A DNA stretch of 64,000 nt from Sediminicola sp963974715 (GTDB lineage: Bacteria > Bacteroidota > Bacteroidia > Flavobacteriales > Flavobacteriaceae), in NCBI GenBank assembly GCA_963974715.1, contig CAXBDK010000001.1:62001-126000 (forward strand). The letters run 5' to 3'. The notes under the pieces were generated by a model, which was not told the DNA's origin, searched no databases, and saw only the letters and a list, made by a program, of their open reading frames with translations. Position numbers and translations under genes: made by a program. This document shows positions 53,544 to 63,463 of the stretch, in pieces. The stretch's first letter is position 1. Every line of letters begins with the position of its first letter.

Positions 53544-55574
53544 TCATTGTGGATAAACGACTATCTTAGTAACGTTGGGATATTGTTTTTCCAATTTATT
53601 GGGCAATTTATCCAACATATGGAAATAGGATAGATATCCCTTTCTGGCGGAGATCAAAACAAACAGGTCCGATCTGTTCAATTGGCTTACCAATGTGAAA
53701 AAATGGTCCCAGTTGTCAAAATTTTCAAACACGATGGATTTGGTAATCTTATGTGCCTTGGCATATTTAATGACCGCATTTTTTGTTTCCTGATTGCAAT
53801 TTACATGTATGGGAACGCTCAGTTCCATTGCAAGCTTTGATATTTTTCCTACCCACAGACCAAATCCGTTTTCCATTTCACATCTTGGTGGTGCCACCAA
53901 GAAAATTCTTTTATGGTTGATAAGTGGATTCTCAAAGTCGCATATCAATAATGTCTTTTCGGTATTTTCAAGGATACTTTCCATTTTTTCCCCTATCAGT
54001 TTATCCAAAAAACCTGTTTTTTGGGGCCAGCCCACCAAAATGATATCTGCGGAAATCTCCCGGGCGGTCCTGGCAATACCGCTAGAGGCATTATGATCGA
54101 TGGTGGCGATCACTTCCACATTGGTTTCAGAAGCCGTGGCGTCCTTTATGAAATTCTCCAACCTTTGTTTTGCCTTGGTAATATTTCGTTCTGCCGCAAC
54201 ATCGTTGGGAACGACCGTTAGGATCGATAAGGGATAATATGATCTTTTGTCCTTTATGAGAATGGCAAACTCCAGCACCTTGTGCAAATTAAAGGTATTG
54301 GCTATTGGCAGTAAGATATGTTCCGAGACGGGAGCAGCCGGTTCTTCCCCTGTTTCACCGTCAAGATCTTCTGTGGCCACGATCATTTTTTTTGCTGCCC
54401 TCTCCGTAGCGAACGATGCGATTATACACGTAATAAGAATAAGTAATATGGTCCCGTTCAGGATGTTTCCATCCAGTATCCCCGCATTATATCCTACAAG
54501 GATCACGGCCAAGGTAGCCGCGGCATGTGAACTGCTCAGACCAAAGATCAATTGTCGCTGGTTTTTTGAGTACTTAAAGGCTATCTGCGTAAAAAAAGAT
54601 GCGACCCATTTTCCAGTAATGGCCACGACCGTTAAGGTACCTGCAACTATCAAAGCCATGGGACCACTTAAAATAACGCTTACGTCCACCAACATTCCCA
54701 CGCTTATCAAGAAAAAGGGTATAAACAAGGAATTCCCTATAAATTCTATTCTATTCATCAGTGCCGAAGAGTGGGGAATCAACCTGTTCATGGCCAGTCC
54801 CGCAACAAAAGCTCCGATAATAGGTTCGACCCCTGCCATTTCGGCCAAAAAAGCCGCGAAAAACACTACGGCAAGCACAAAGATATAATGGGAGTGTTTT
54901 TCACTTTCCAATTTCCGAAAAAACCATTTCGCGATCCTTGGGATGACCAAGAACATGATTGCCGTAAAAATACTTAGGGATACCCCCAATTTTATCCAAA
55001 ATTCCTGTGTCAGTCCGCCATCATGGGAGCCCATTACCACCGCCAGAATGATCAGCACCGCAGTGTCCGTTAGAATGGTCCCTCCAACGGTAATGGCAAC
55101 GGCCTGATTTTTTGAAATGCCCAATTTACTGACTATAGGGTAGGTAACGAGGGTATGGGTCGCAAACATACTTGCTGTCAATATACTTGCATTAAAATCG
55201 TATCCAAGAAGGTAGAAGCAAACGGGGAAGCCTATTCCCAAAGGGATTATAAAGGTAAAAAAGCCGAACAACATACTTTTGTTCCTGTTCGCCTTAAACT
55301 CGTTCATATCCAGTTCCAGTCCAGCAATGAACATTATATACAGTAGACCAATGGTGGAAAAAACGTTTACGAACAAACTTTTTTCCAAGATGTTCAAACC
55401 GTCGGGCCCTATTATGATGCCCGATATGATCAGTCCGATAATTCCGGGAATCCTTATTTTATTGAGAATGATCGGCGCCAATAAAATGATGCCCAAAATC
55501 AGGGAAAAGATCAGTACCGGATTGGTCAGCGGTAATTGAAACTCGTGGAGTATCTGTTCAAAAAACTTTTCCAT
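53544..55574 (-). CDS. Cation:proton antiporter with universal-stress domains (CPA2)
   Basis: This 676-residue protein has about 12 TM segments forming a Na+/H+ exchanger domain (residues ~20-390; GIIGLIISGIIIGPDGL, FATHTLVTYPIVSKLG, AGVEPIIGAFVAGLAMNR). A cytoplasmic tail of about 270 residues has two Usp-like units, the first with DIILVGWPQKTGFLDKLIG. It exchanges K+ or Na+ for protons. It is 4 bp from the SLC13 gene, so they may be co-transcribed. Confidence 0.87.
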   Translation of the reverse strand: MEKFFEQILHEFQLPLTNPVLIFSLILGIILLAPIILNKIRIPGIIGLIISGIIIGPDGLNILEKSLFVNVFSTIGLLYIMFIAGLELDMNEFKANRNKSMLFGFFTFIIPLGIGFPVCFYLLGYDFNASILTASMFATHTLVTYPIVSKLGISKNQAVAITVGGTILTDTAVLIILAVVMGSHDGGLTQEFWIKLGVSLSIFTAIMFLVIPRIAKWFFRKLESEKHSHYIFVLAVVFFAAFLAEMAGVEPIIGAFVAGLAMNRLIPHSSALMNRIEFIGNSLFIPFFLISVGMLVDVSVILSGPMALIVAGTLTVVAITGKWVASFFTQIAFKYSKNQRQLIFGLSSSHAAATLAVILVGYNAGILDGNILNGTILLILITCIIASFATERAAKKMIVATEDLDGETGEEPAAPVSEHILLPIANTFNLHKVLEFAILIKDKRSYYPLSILTVVPNDVAAERNITKAKQRLENFIKDATASETNVEVIATIDHNASSGIARTAREISADIILVGWPQKTGFLDKLIGEKMESILENTEKTLLICDFENPLINHKRIFLVAPPRCEMENGFGLWVGKISKLAMELSVPIHVNCNQETKNAVIKYAKAHKITKSIVFENFDNWDHFFTLVSQLNRSDLFVLISARKGYLSYFHMLDKLPNKLEKQYPNVTKIVVYPQ

Positions 55575-55966
55575 TATGTATGTCCGTTTAGAAAGAAAGT
55601 CGCCAATTGTGAAAGTATAAACCCAAAATAACCATCACATACCAAAGATCAAAAGGATGATCAAAAATGTAAGACAGGGTCTTCCAACGGTAAACAAAGA
55701 TTAAATGCCAAGCTCATCCCATACGGTTTTTGGAACACCTAAGATAAGCATAAAGCGGTTCGAGCGACCAATTTATTCACTACGAAAAATACAGAAATAC
55801 CCTACATAAAATTTATCCGTTATGGGTATGGCCCTATGTTTATTGGATGGAAGGAAAGGCAGGAAACCCAACACCGGGAGCGCCAAAACATCTTGCGGAA
55901 AACAAAATTGATAACACCCCTTTTGCGGGCATGGATTATTACAACTTTCAGTCCATGAGGCAAATC
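55575..55966. other. Intergenic region between the two antiporter genes
   Basis: This 392-bp stretch is upstream of the CPA2 antiporter gene and downstream of the NhaP-like gene. No gene or clear hairpin was found, and no exact -7 element. The CPA2 promoter must lie here. Confidence 0.4.
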
Positions 55967-57820
55967 CTATACAGTTTCACTGGTCTCCCGATTCTTTTCC
56001 ACTTCCAGCTCCTTGCCCAGATAGACCAGTTTGAACCCTTCCGTAATATCGGTAAAATCCATACTATTGGAAGAAATGATCTGCAGATCTCCATCAGGGG
56101 TCTTTAGGAAGATGGGTACAATATCCCTTTCCGACTTGGTAATCTCTATAAGCCCCTCGTAGTGCTCATGGTCCTTTAGATCAATTTCATGTATGGTAGG
56201 GTTCTTGCGCGCAGCTTCCGTTAATTTAATAAAATCGTCCGTATGCGAAAAAAGTCCTTCTTGGGGATTGTTCTCCGGGTCGTTCATCTCATCGGAATTC
56301 ACCAATCTGAACGATCCGTTCTCCCCAAACTGGTCCTTAAAGGAGTCTATGGCATATTTATTAATATCCGAATTGCCCGTTAGGGCCATCAAATAGCCCA
56401 CATCGCTCAGTTCAATATAATCGGTAAGGGTATCGGAATAGATATTGGAGGTTATTGCTTCCAGGCCCAGTTTCTGGGCCTTTTCTATATTGGTCCTGTT
56501 GTTGTCCACCAAGACCACGTGCCTGTTGTTCTTTTGCAGATAGGCACCAATAAGTCTGGAGGCCAAGGACGCACCTATAATGATAATTCCTTCCGATTTC
56601 TTTAAAAATACCCCGACGGCCTTGGCGAACAATCTGGCCGTGGTAGCGTTCAACAACACCGTTCCCAGCACGATCATAAATACCAAGGGCGTTATATATT
56701 CCGCCCCCGGTTCGCCCCGTGCCAATAATTTGGACCCGAACAGGGACGCGATCCCGGCGGCCACGATCCCCCTAGGCCCTACCCAACCAATAAAAAGCCT
56801 TTCCCTAGGTTTCAGGTTGGAGCCCAAGGTACTTAGAAAGACCCCCAATGGGCGGACCAAAAATATGATCACCGTGAACAGGATAACGGTCTTCCAGTTG
56901 AAGATCAGTTCCAGTTCATGGATATTGATATTGGCCGCCAACAATATGAACAGGATGGAAATCAACAGCACGCTCAATGATTCCTTAAAATAAAGAAGTT
57001 CCTTTAAATTGGGCAGATTGATGTTCCCTAGTACAAGCCCCATGACCACCACGGCCAAAAGCCCCGATTCGTGGGCGAACAGATCTGCCTGAACAAATCC
57101 CAATAGGACCACGGAAAGGGAAACCACATTTAATAGGTAGTGGGGAACATAATTTTTTTTGATCACAAACGCCAGGGCATGGGCGAACGTAAATCCGATG
57201 GTGGTGCCGAACAACAATATTTTACCAAACTCGATCAGGGCCGTTTGGGTATATGCCTGTCCCTCCCCCACACTGATGAACTCGTACATCAATACCGCTA
57301 CAAGGGCCCCAATGGGGTCTATCAATATTCCTTCCCATTTTAAAACCGCGGACACGTCCTTTTTTAAGGGAATGTTTCGTAAGATCGGGGTAATCACCGT
57401 TGGTCCGGTCACGATGATCAAACTGGAGAACAGAAATGAGATCTGCCAACTAAGGTCGAATATAAAGTGGGCCGCCAATCCGGCACCAAAAAAAGTGACA
57501 ATGGACCCCACAGTGATCAATTTGGTGATCACGGGCCCTATATTGGCTATCTCCGAACGCTTTAGCGTAAGTCCGCCCTCAAAAAGGATGATGCTTATGG
57601 AAAGGGAAACAAAATAATAGAGGCCTTCCCCCGGAAAAAGGCCCTTTTCCCCGTTCCATATGGGCTCTATCCATTTCTCCCCATTTTCCGTGAACAAGGT
57701 AGAAATGGGCCCTACAAAAAGTCCGATCAGGATCAATGGTAGTATTGCAGGTAGTTTTAGCCTCCAGGCCATCCATTGTGCAATTATTCCAAGTATAACG
57801 ATCCCCGCCAGTTCAAGCAT
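55967..57820 (-). CDS. NhaP-type Na+/H+ antiporter with TrkA-N domain
   Basis: This 617-residue protein has about 12 TM segments (LPAILPLILIGLFVGPI near the start). The transport motifs are TGPTVITPIL and WEGILIDPIGALVAVL. A cytoplasmic TrkA-N domain (IIIGASLASRLIGAYLQ, VVLVDNNRTNIEKAQ) follows from about residue 415, then a C-terminal RCK_C-like tail. It is CPA1 family. The NAD(H)-binding domain suggests gating by redox or nucleotide state. It lies next to the other antiporter but in a separate transcript. Confidence 0.88.
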   Translation of the reverse strand: MLELAGIVILGIIAQWMAWRLKLPAILPLILIGLFVGPISTLFTENGEKWIEPIWNGEKGLFPGEGLYYFVSLSISIILFEGGLTLKRSEIANIGPVITKLITVGSIVTFFGAGLAAHFIFDLSWQISFLFSSLIIVTGPTVITPILRNIPLKKDVSAVLKWEGILIDPIGALVAVLMYEFISVGEGQAYTQTALIEFGKILLFGTTIGFTFAHALAFVIKKNYVPHYLLNVVSLSVVLLGFVQADLFAHESGLLAVVVMGLVLGNINLPNLKELLYFKESLSVLLISILFILLAANINIHELELIFNWKTVILFTVIIFLVRPLGVFLSTLGSNLKPRERLFIGWVGPRGIVAAGIASLFGSKLLARGEPGAEYITPLVFMIVLGTVLLNATTARLFAKAVGVFLKKSEGIIIIGASLASRLIGAYLQKNNRHVVLVDNNRTNIEKAQKLGLEAITSNIYSDTLTDYIELSDVGYLMALTGNSDINKYAIDSFKDQFGENGSFRLVNSDEMNDPENNPQEGLFSHTDDFIKLTEAARKNPTIHEIDLKDHEHYEGLIEITKSERDIVPIFLKTPDGDLQIISSNSMDFTDITEGFKLVYLGKELEVEKNRETSETV

Positions 57821-57973
57821 ACAAAAAAAGTTTTGGCTAAAAATACTAATTATAAACGGTATAAACGGCGGACATTACATGCCGCAGACAACATTCGTAT
57901 TTATGCCGTTACAAAATGATAATATAATGTTAACGGTTTAAGGGATTACAATGGTTTTATTAATTTGCGACCT

Positions 57974-58834
57974 ATGGTACTACATGCGGTAGAAGCTGGA
58001 AATTTTAAGTTGGACGGGGGGGCCATGTTCGGGGTGGTACCCAAATCGATCTGGAACCGGACCAATCCGGCGGATGCCAACAATATGATCGATATTGCCG
58101 CTAGGTGCCTGCTTATTGAGGACGGTGCCCGATTGATACTCGTTGATGCCGGAATGGGCAACAAACAATCCGAAAAGTTTTTTGGATACTATTATCCATG
58201 GGGGGAACATTCGTTGGACAGGTCCCTCCAAGATCTGGGGTTTCATAGGGATGACATAACGGACGTGTTCATGACCCATCTGCATTTTGATCATTGTGGG
58301 GGATGCATACAATGGAACAAGGACCGTACAGGATACGAACCTGCTTTTAAAAATGCGGTTTTTTGGACCAATAGGGAACATTGGGACTGGGCCACCCATC
58401 CCAACCCTAGGGAAAAAGCCTCCTTTTTAAAGGAAAACCTGTTGCCCATGGAAGAGAGCGGACACCTAAAATTTTTGGAGTTACAGAATACCCCCTTCTT
58501 GGAAAAATCGGAATTGGGGTTCGGAATCCTGTTGGTGGATGGCCATACCGAGAAACAAATGATCCCACATATCCGGTACAAAGGAAAGACCATTGTATAT
58601 ATGGCCGATCTTCTGCCCACCGTAGGGCATATTCCCCTACCATATGTGATGGGCTATGATACCCGACCTTTAATGACCCTTTCCGAAAAAGCGCATTTCC
58701 TTGAAACCGCCGTTGCCGAAGAATATTATCTGTTTCTGGAGCACGATGCCCATAACCAGATCTGTACCCTTCAAAAGACCGAAAAAGGGGTACGCCTAAA
58801 GGAAGTCCATAACCTACAGTCCCTTTTCGGTTGA
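57974..58834 (+). CDS. MBL-fold metallo-hydrolase
   Basis: The start at 57974 (ATG, MVLHAVEAGN) is preferred over the in-frame TTG at 57965. A near-consensus -7 element (TTAATTTG, 57960-57967) lies just before, so the transcript may be leaderless. The 286-residue protein has the metallo-beta-lactamase motif THLHFDHCGG, then LLVDGHTEKQM and the late His in LEHDAHNQ. The substrate class (thioester, phosphoester, lactone) cannot be decided. It is a single gene. Confidence 0.85.
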   Translation: MVLHAVEAGNFKLDGGAMFGVVPKSIWNRTNPADANNMIDIAARCLLIEDGARLILVDAGMGNKQSEKFFGYYYPWGEHSLDRSLQDLGFHRDDITDVFMTHLHFDHCGGCIQWNKDRTGYEPAFKNAVFWTNREHWDWATHPNPREKASFLKENLLPMEESGHLKFLELQNTPFLEKSELGFGILLVDGHTEKQMIPHIRYKGKTIVYMADLLPTVGHIPLPYVMGYDTRPLMTLSEKAHFLETAVAEEYYLFLEHDAHNQICTLQKTEKGVRLKEVHNLQSLFG

Positions 58835-59315
58835 TATGCACTATGGTATCCACCCTTCAAAATATGGTAGAGGATTACAACAACGATCGTTTTGCAGGTC
58901 AAAGAACGGCCTGCCCACAGAACAACCCCAATAGATTACCTTTTGGCAAGGTCAGGGACTTTCGCCTAACGACAGCAGACAGGGATCCTTACCAAAAAAA
59001 TACATATACCAGGACATTTTTGGGCCATAGTTGGGAAATGCTCGGAAATTTGTACATTTCGCCCCTTAAAAAACTCCCACTTCCCTTGACATTCCAAGGC
59101 AAGCCTTGGAAACCTGCCATTTTTGATAATGGCGACCTATCAAGCAGCATCGGAAAGGCCTTAAAAGTGGACGCCAACGAACGTCAATACAGTGAGGGCA
59201 AAGGGCAGACCTGGCGCAGGCCGGTCCACGTTTGGCAGGAAACCCAGGATAGGCTCCGCATTCAATAAATTCCACTAAGTGGGTTAATAGATAAAGATTA
59301 TAAATTTTGAACATT
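58835..59315. other. Gap between the MBL hydrolase and the subtilase
   Basis: An open frame at 58831-59268 (145 residues) has no domain and odd composition; I do not accept it. Two adjacent hairpins occur at 59092-59111 (TTCCAAGGC-aa-GCCTTGGAA) and 59116-59133 (GCCATT-tttgat-AATGGC). They could end the MBL transcript, but lack a U-run. The subtilase promoter should be near 59270-59310; no exact -7 was seen. Confidence 0.35.
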
Positions 59316-60953
59316 ATGACCATTAGAATTTCCAAAACCTTGCTAGGCGTATATACGGCCTCTATTTTCATGATAGGCTGTGGCAGTTCCACAGGATTGA
59401 TTTCGACACCAATTGAAAATATAGATACCGTTCCGCTTAAAGTGGCCGATCTTACCGAGGCCGAAAAAAAGAATTGGGGGCATCTTGACCTTATCAAGGA
59501 TACCATTCCAGGAATGAGCGTTGATAGGGCCTATGCCGAAATTATTGGCAATAAAAAAGGTGAGAAAGTAATTGTGGCGGTACTGGATTCCGGTATGGAC
59601 CTGGACCACGAGGACCTGAAAGGCGTTTTGTGGACAAATGAAGATGAGATTCCCGGGAACAACAAGGATGATGACCAAAACGGCTATGTGGACGATGTGC
59701 ACGGTTACAACTTCTTGGGAACCTCTTACAACGAGCAATTGGAACATACCAGGATCGTAAAACGGAAATTGGGGGATGCCGAAACCCAGGCAAAGGCGAA
59801 GACAAAATTGGACGAGGCCTATGAAAAGGCGCTACAGAACAAACAACAGTACGAGCAAATATACCAGGCCGTAAAAACCGCCGATGAAGCGGTACGCACA
59901 AAATTGGGGAAAGAGACCTATACCAAGGAAGAACTGGCATCCATCAAATCGGAAGACGTTAGCATGCAACAACAAGTTGGGATGTTGCAGCAAATGTTCA
60001 ACTATGGTGACAGTATTCCCAAGGTCCTTGAGGAACTTCAGGACGGTATCGCCTATTTTTCGGAAAGCCTTAATTATAACCTCAATGTAGATTTCGATGG
60101 CAGAGGTGTAGTGGGCGACGACCCATATGATATTAACGACTTAGGTTATGGGAACGGAAATCCCAAAAATATGGTGGCCGATGAAAGCCACGGCACCCAT
60201 GTGGCCGGTATCATAGCCGCGGAACGCAACAATGGCAAGGGAGCCAATGGGGTTGCCAACAATGTGGCGCTTATGTCCATCAGGGCAGTGCCCAACGGGG
60301 ACGAGTACGACAAGGACATAGCCCTTGGAATACGGTATGCGGTGGACAATGGTGCGAAGGTGATCAACGGGAGCTTTGGGAAGTCCTTTTCCCCCAATGC
60401 CCAATGGGTATACGATGCGATAAAATATGCCGCTTCAAAGGATGTCCTTTTTGTACACGCCGCAGGAAATGACGGCAACGATCTGGACGACCCAAAAAAT
60501 TCCAACTTCCCCAATGATCAAGTGGACAATGGTCCCGAAATGGCCGACAATGTACTAACGGTAGGCGCCCTCACCAGTAAATATGGGGGAGATATGGTAG
60601 CTTCCTTTTCCAATTATGGCAATATTAACGTGGATGTCTTTGCCCCAGGTGCGGAAATCTATTCTACCGTACCGGAAACGGAATATGAATATATGGGAGG
60701 TACCTCCATGGCGGCACCTGCAGTTGCCGGGTTGGCCGCCCTTATCCGCTCCCAATATCCGGACCTCACGGCCCCACAGGTCAAAAAAATAATCATGCAA
60801 TCCGGAATCCCCACCAATACCTCGGTAGTCTTGGCGGGAGATCCGGCAAAGGCAAGTTCCTTTTCAAAGATCTCCAGATCCGGAAAAATGGCAAATGCCT
60901 ATAACGCCCTTATTTTGGCCGAATCGGTATCCAAGGGAAAATTAAAATTATAA
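59316..60953 (+). CDS. Subtilisin-family (S8) serine protease, lipoprotein
   Basis: I chose the ATG at 59316 over the TTG at 59307. The lipobox is FMIGCGSS (Cys near residue 22). The catalytic triad is Asp91 (VLDSGMD), His292 (SHGTHVAG) and Ser464 (GGTSMAAP). Between Asp and His lies a long insert of about 100 residues rich in K, E and Q helices (residues ~140-240), unusual for a simple subtilase and probably a propeptide-like or adaptor element. It is 3 bp before the M1 peptidase gene; together they may degrade periplasmic or external proteins. Confidence 0.9.
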   Translation: MTIRISKTLLGVYTASIFMIGCGSSTGLISTPIENIDTVPLKVADLTEAEKKNWGHLDLIKDTIPGMSVDRAYAEIIGNKKGEKVIVAVLDSGMDLDHEDLKGVLWTNEDEIPGNNKDDDQNGYVDDVHGYNFLGTSYNEQLEHTRIVKRKLGDAETQAKAKTKLDEAYEKALQNKQQYEQIYQAVKTADEAVRTKLGKETYTKEELASIKSEDVSMQQQVGMLQQMFNYGDSIPKVLEELQDGIAYFSESLNYNLNVDFDGRGVVGDDPYDINDLGYGNGNPKNMVADESHGTHVAGIIAAERNNGKGANGVANNVALMSIRAVPNGDEYDKDIALGIRYAVDNGAKVINGSFGKSFSPNAQWVYDAIKYAASKDVLFVHAAGNDGNDLDDPKNSNFPNDQVDNGPEMADNVLTVGALTSKYGGDMVASFSNYGNINVDVFAPGAEIYSTVPETEYEYMGGTSMAAPAVAGLAALIRSQYPDLTAPQVKKIIMQSGIPTNTSVVLAGDPAKASSFSKISRSGKMANAYNALILAESVSKGKLKL

Positions 60954-60956
60954 GAA

Positions 60957-62825
60957 ATGAAACAGCATATAGGATTTATTACGGGAATTTTTTTGGCCTT
61001 GGTCCTTTTGACCAATGAACTACGGGCGCAGAACAATACCGCTTATTGGCAACAACATGTGGACTATACCATGGACGTGGACATGGATGTTGAAAGTTTT
61101 CAATATAAGGGCACCCAAAAGTTGGTCTATACCAACAATTCCCCCGATGTCCTGAAAAAGGTATATTACCATCTTTATTTCAATGCCTTTCAACCGGGCA
61201 GTGAAATGGACGTTCGGTTACAAAATATCCAAGATCCCGATGGAAGGATGATGAACGATGGAAAAAGCAGGATCGCTACCCTCTCCGAAAGTGAAATGGG
61301 CTACCTGAAGGTAAGCTCCTTACAACAGGATGGTAAGCCGCTGCAGTACAAAGTGGAAGGCACCGTGCTTGAGGTAGCATTGGCAAATCCCTTGCAACCG
61401 GGCTCAAAGACCACTTTTGATATGCAGTTTACAGGGCAGGTCCCCTTACAGATAAGGCGTTCCGGAAGGAACAGTTCCGAAGGGGTGGCACTTTCCATGA
61501 GCCAATGGTACCCCAAACTGGCGGAATACGATTTTGAGGGATGGCACGCCGATCCCTATATTGCCCGCGAGTTCCATGGGGTCTGGGGAGATTTTGATGT
61601 CTCCCTTACCTTGGATAAGGACTACATAGTGGGCGGAACAGGTTATCTCCAGAATCCCGAGGAAGTGGGACATGGATACGAAAAACAGGGGACCAAAGTG
61701 AAAAAACACAAGGGCAAGACCCTTACTTGGCACTTTAAAGCGCCCATGGTGCACGATTTTATGTGGGCCGCCGACCCGGATTATATACATGACACCCTGC
61801 AGGTAACCGGTGGTCCCACCCTACATTTCCTTTACAAGGACGACCCCAAGATTGCGGAAAACTGGAAAAAATTACAGCCCAAAACCGCTGAGGCAATGGA
61901 GTTCTTCAGCAAAAATATCGGGAAATATCCCTATGACCAATATTCGGTGATCCAAGGGGGCGACGGGGGCATGGAGTACGCTATGGCGACCCTGATCACC
62001 GGAGATCGTAAATTTGGGAGCCTAGTAGGGGTAATGGCCCATGAAATGGCCCATTCCTGGTTCCAGCACGTATTGGCCAGCAATGAAGCCAAACACGAGT
62101 GGATGGACGAGGGTTTCACCTCCTTTATCTCCACCCTCTATATGAACGAACATATGGGGGAAAAGAAGGACAATCCATTTGAGGGCGCCTATAAGGGATA
62201 TTACAATTTGGTCTCTTCCGGTATGGAAGAGCCGCAGACCACACATGCTGACAGGTATAACCTTAATTTTGCCTATGGGATCAGTGCGTACAGCAAAGGG
62301 GAAATTTTCCTTTCCCAGTTGGGATACATCATAGGGCAGGATAAACTTATGGAAACCCTGAGAAAATACTTTGAAGACTTCAAATTTAAGCATCCCACGC
62401 CGAACGACATCAAAAGAACGGCCGAAAAGGTATCGGGAATGGAACTTGATTGGTACCTGACGGATTGGACGCAGACCACAAATACCATAGATTATGGCAT
62501 AAAAGAGGTGGTTCCTTCCGAAAAGGGGACCGTCATAACCCTTGAAAGGATCGGACGGATGCCAATGCCGGTCGATATCCTGGTCATCTATACGGATGGC
62601 AGCCAAGAAACATTTTATGCGCCCTTGCGCATGATGCGGGGCGAAAAGGAAAACCCCTATGCCTCCCTGAGCAGAAAGGTACTGCCGGACTGGGCATGGG
62701 CCTACCCCAACTACTCTTTTAGCATTGAAAGGGAAAAGGATGCCATCCAGGCAATTGTACTGGACCCATCTCAGTTAATGGCCGACATAGACCGTGAAAA
62801 CAATGTGCTTCAGCTTACCGAATAA
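60957..62825 (+). CDS. M1-family aminopeptidase (gluzincin)
   Basis: This 622-residue protein has a signal peptide (LALVLLTNELRAQ). The N-terminal beta domain starts with YWQQHVDYTMDV, followed by a catalytic thermolysin-like domain with GGMEYAMATLI, then His362-Glu363...His366 (HEMAHSWFQH) and downstream Glu (WMDEGFTSF). It cleaves N-terminal residues from peptides, probably in the periplasm. It is 3 bp downstream of the S8 protease and likely co-transcribed. Confidence 0.92.
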   Translation: MKQHIGFITGIFLALVLLTNELRAQNNTAYWQQHVDYTMDVDMDVESFQYKGTQKLVYTNNSPDVLKKVYYHLYFNAFQPGSEMDVRLQNIQDPDGRMMNDGKSRIATLSESEMGYLKVSSLQQDGKPLQYKVEGTVLEVALANPLQPGSKTTFDMQFTGQVPLQIRRSGRNSSEGVALSMSQWYPKLAEYDFEGWHADPYIAREFHGVWGDFDVSLTLDKDYIVGGTGYLQNPEEVGHGYEKQGTKVKKHKGKTLTWHFKAPMVHDFMWAADPDYIHDTLQVTGGPTLHFLYKDDPKIAENWKKLQPKTAEAMEFFSKNIGKYPYDQYSVIQGGDGGMEYAMATLITGDRKFGSLVGVMAHEMAHSWFQHVLASNEAKHEWMDEGFTSFISTLYMNEHMGEKKDNPFEGAYKGYYNLVSSGMEEPQTTHADRYNLNFAYGISAYSKGEIFLSQLGYIIGQDKLMETLRKYFEDFKFKHPTPNDIKRTAEKVSGMELDWYLTDWTQTTNTIDYGIKEVVPSEKGTVITLERIGRMPMPVDILVIYTDGSQETFYAPLRMMRGEKENPYASLSRKVLPDWAWAYPNYSFSIEREKDAIQAIVLDPSQLMADIDRENNVLQLTE

Positions 62826-62948
62826 GAATTTGTAAGTCGACCAGCAAGCTCGCAAGGCTATATGGGGAAAACTAAAATACCCCGCCAGAGGTGGGTTGGA
62901 GTATCCAAATCCCGATGATCGAGTAAATCTCACTGTGTGAGCTAACCT

Positions 62949-62956
62949 TAGCTTTG
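62949..62956 (+). promoter_or_regulatory. -7 promoter element overlapping the alternative rnpA start
   Basis: TAgcTTTG at 62949-62956 matches TAnnTTTG exactly. Its final G is the first base of an in-frame GTG, so that GTG cannot be the real start if this promoter is used. The ATG at 62962 then sits at about +1. Confidence 0.5.
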
Positions 62957-62961
62957 TGAAA

Positions 62962-63345
62962 ATGGACCGGACCTTTCCTAAAATAGAAAAACTGAAAAGC
63001 AAAAAACTCATTGAAAAGTTGTTTGCGGAAGGAAAGAGTATTTCCCACTATCCCCTTCGGTTGGTCTATATGAAGACCTCCTTTGAGGATGGCACTAAGG
63101 TAAGGGCAGCCGTAACGGCTTCCAAAAGAAATTTTAAAAGTGCCGTAAAGCGCAATAGGATCAAACGCTTGATGCGGGAAAGTTACCGACTGAACAAACA
63201 CCTGGTCATTGACAACAATGAAGACAGTTATGCGTTAATGTTTTTGTACCTCGGCAAGGAAATGCCCACCTACGGAATGTTGTACGATAGTCTTGGCGCC
63301 ATCCTTAAAAAATTGGTTTCCGCCGAAAAATCGGGGAAACAATGA
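62962..63345 (+). CDS. rnpA: Ribonuclease P protein component
   Basis: I chose the ATG at 62962 because a -7 promoter element ends at the competing GTG 62956. The 127-residue protein has the RnpA core (KVRAAVTASKRNFKSAVKRN then RIKRLMRESYR) that binds the P RNA, and TFPKIEKLKSKKLIEKLF at its start. It matures the 5' end of tRNA. It is followed after 118 bp by the S41 protease gene on the same strand. Confidence 0.93.
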   Translation: MDRTFPKIEKLKSKKLIEKLFAEGKSISHYPLRLVYMKTSFEDGTKVRAAVTASKRNFKSAVKRNRIKRLMRESYRLNKHLVIDNNEDSYALMFLYLGKEMPTYGMLYDSLGAILKKLVSAEKSGKQ

Positions 63346-63463
63346 TCGTTGGCCCGTTTTTTGGAACAAAGATAAAATGTGTTACTTTAACCATGGGAAG
63401 GTGTAGCGTTTTATACCAGCACCATCGCAGGTGCCGTTCCCATTAACCGCAAAATCGAATCGC

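Noticed and set aside
55847..56107. Plus-strand 86-aa frame overlapping the NhaP-type gene
   Set aside because: Lies mostly in the antisense of a solid transporter gene and has no features of its own.
58831..59268. Plus-strand 145-aa frame after the MBL gene
   Set aside because: No domain or signal peptide; overlaps two hairpins and a competing minus-strand frame. I treat the stretch as intergenic.
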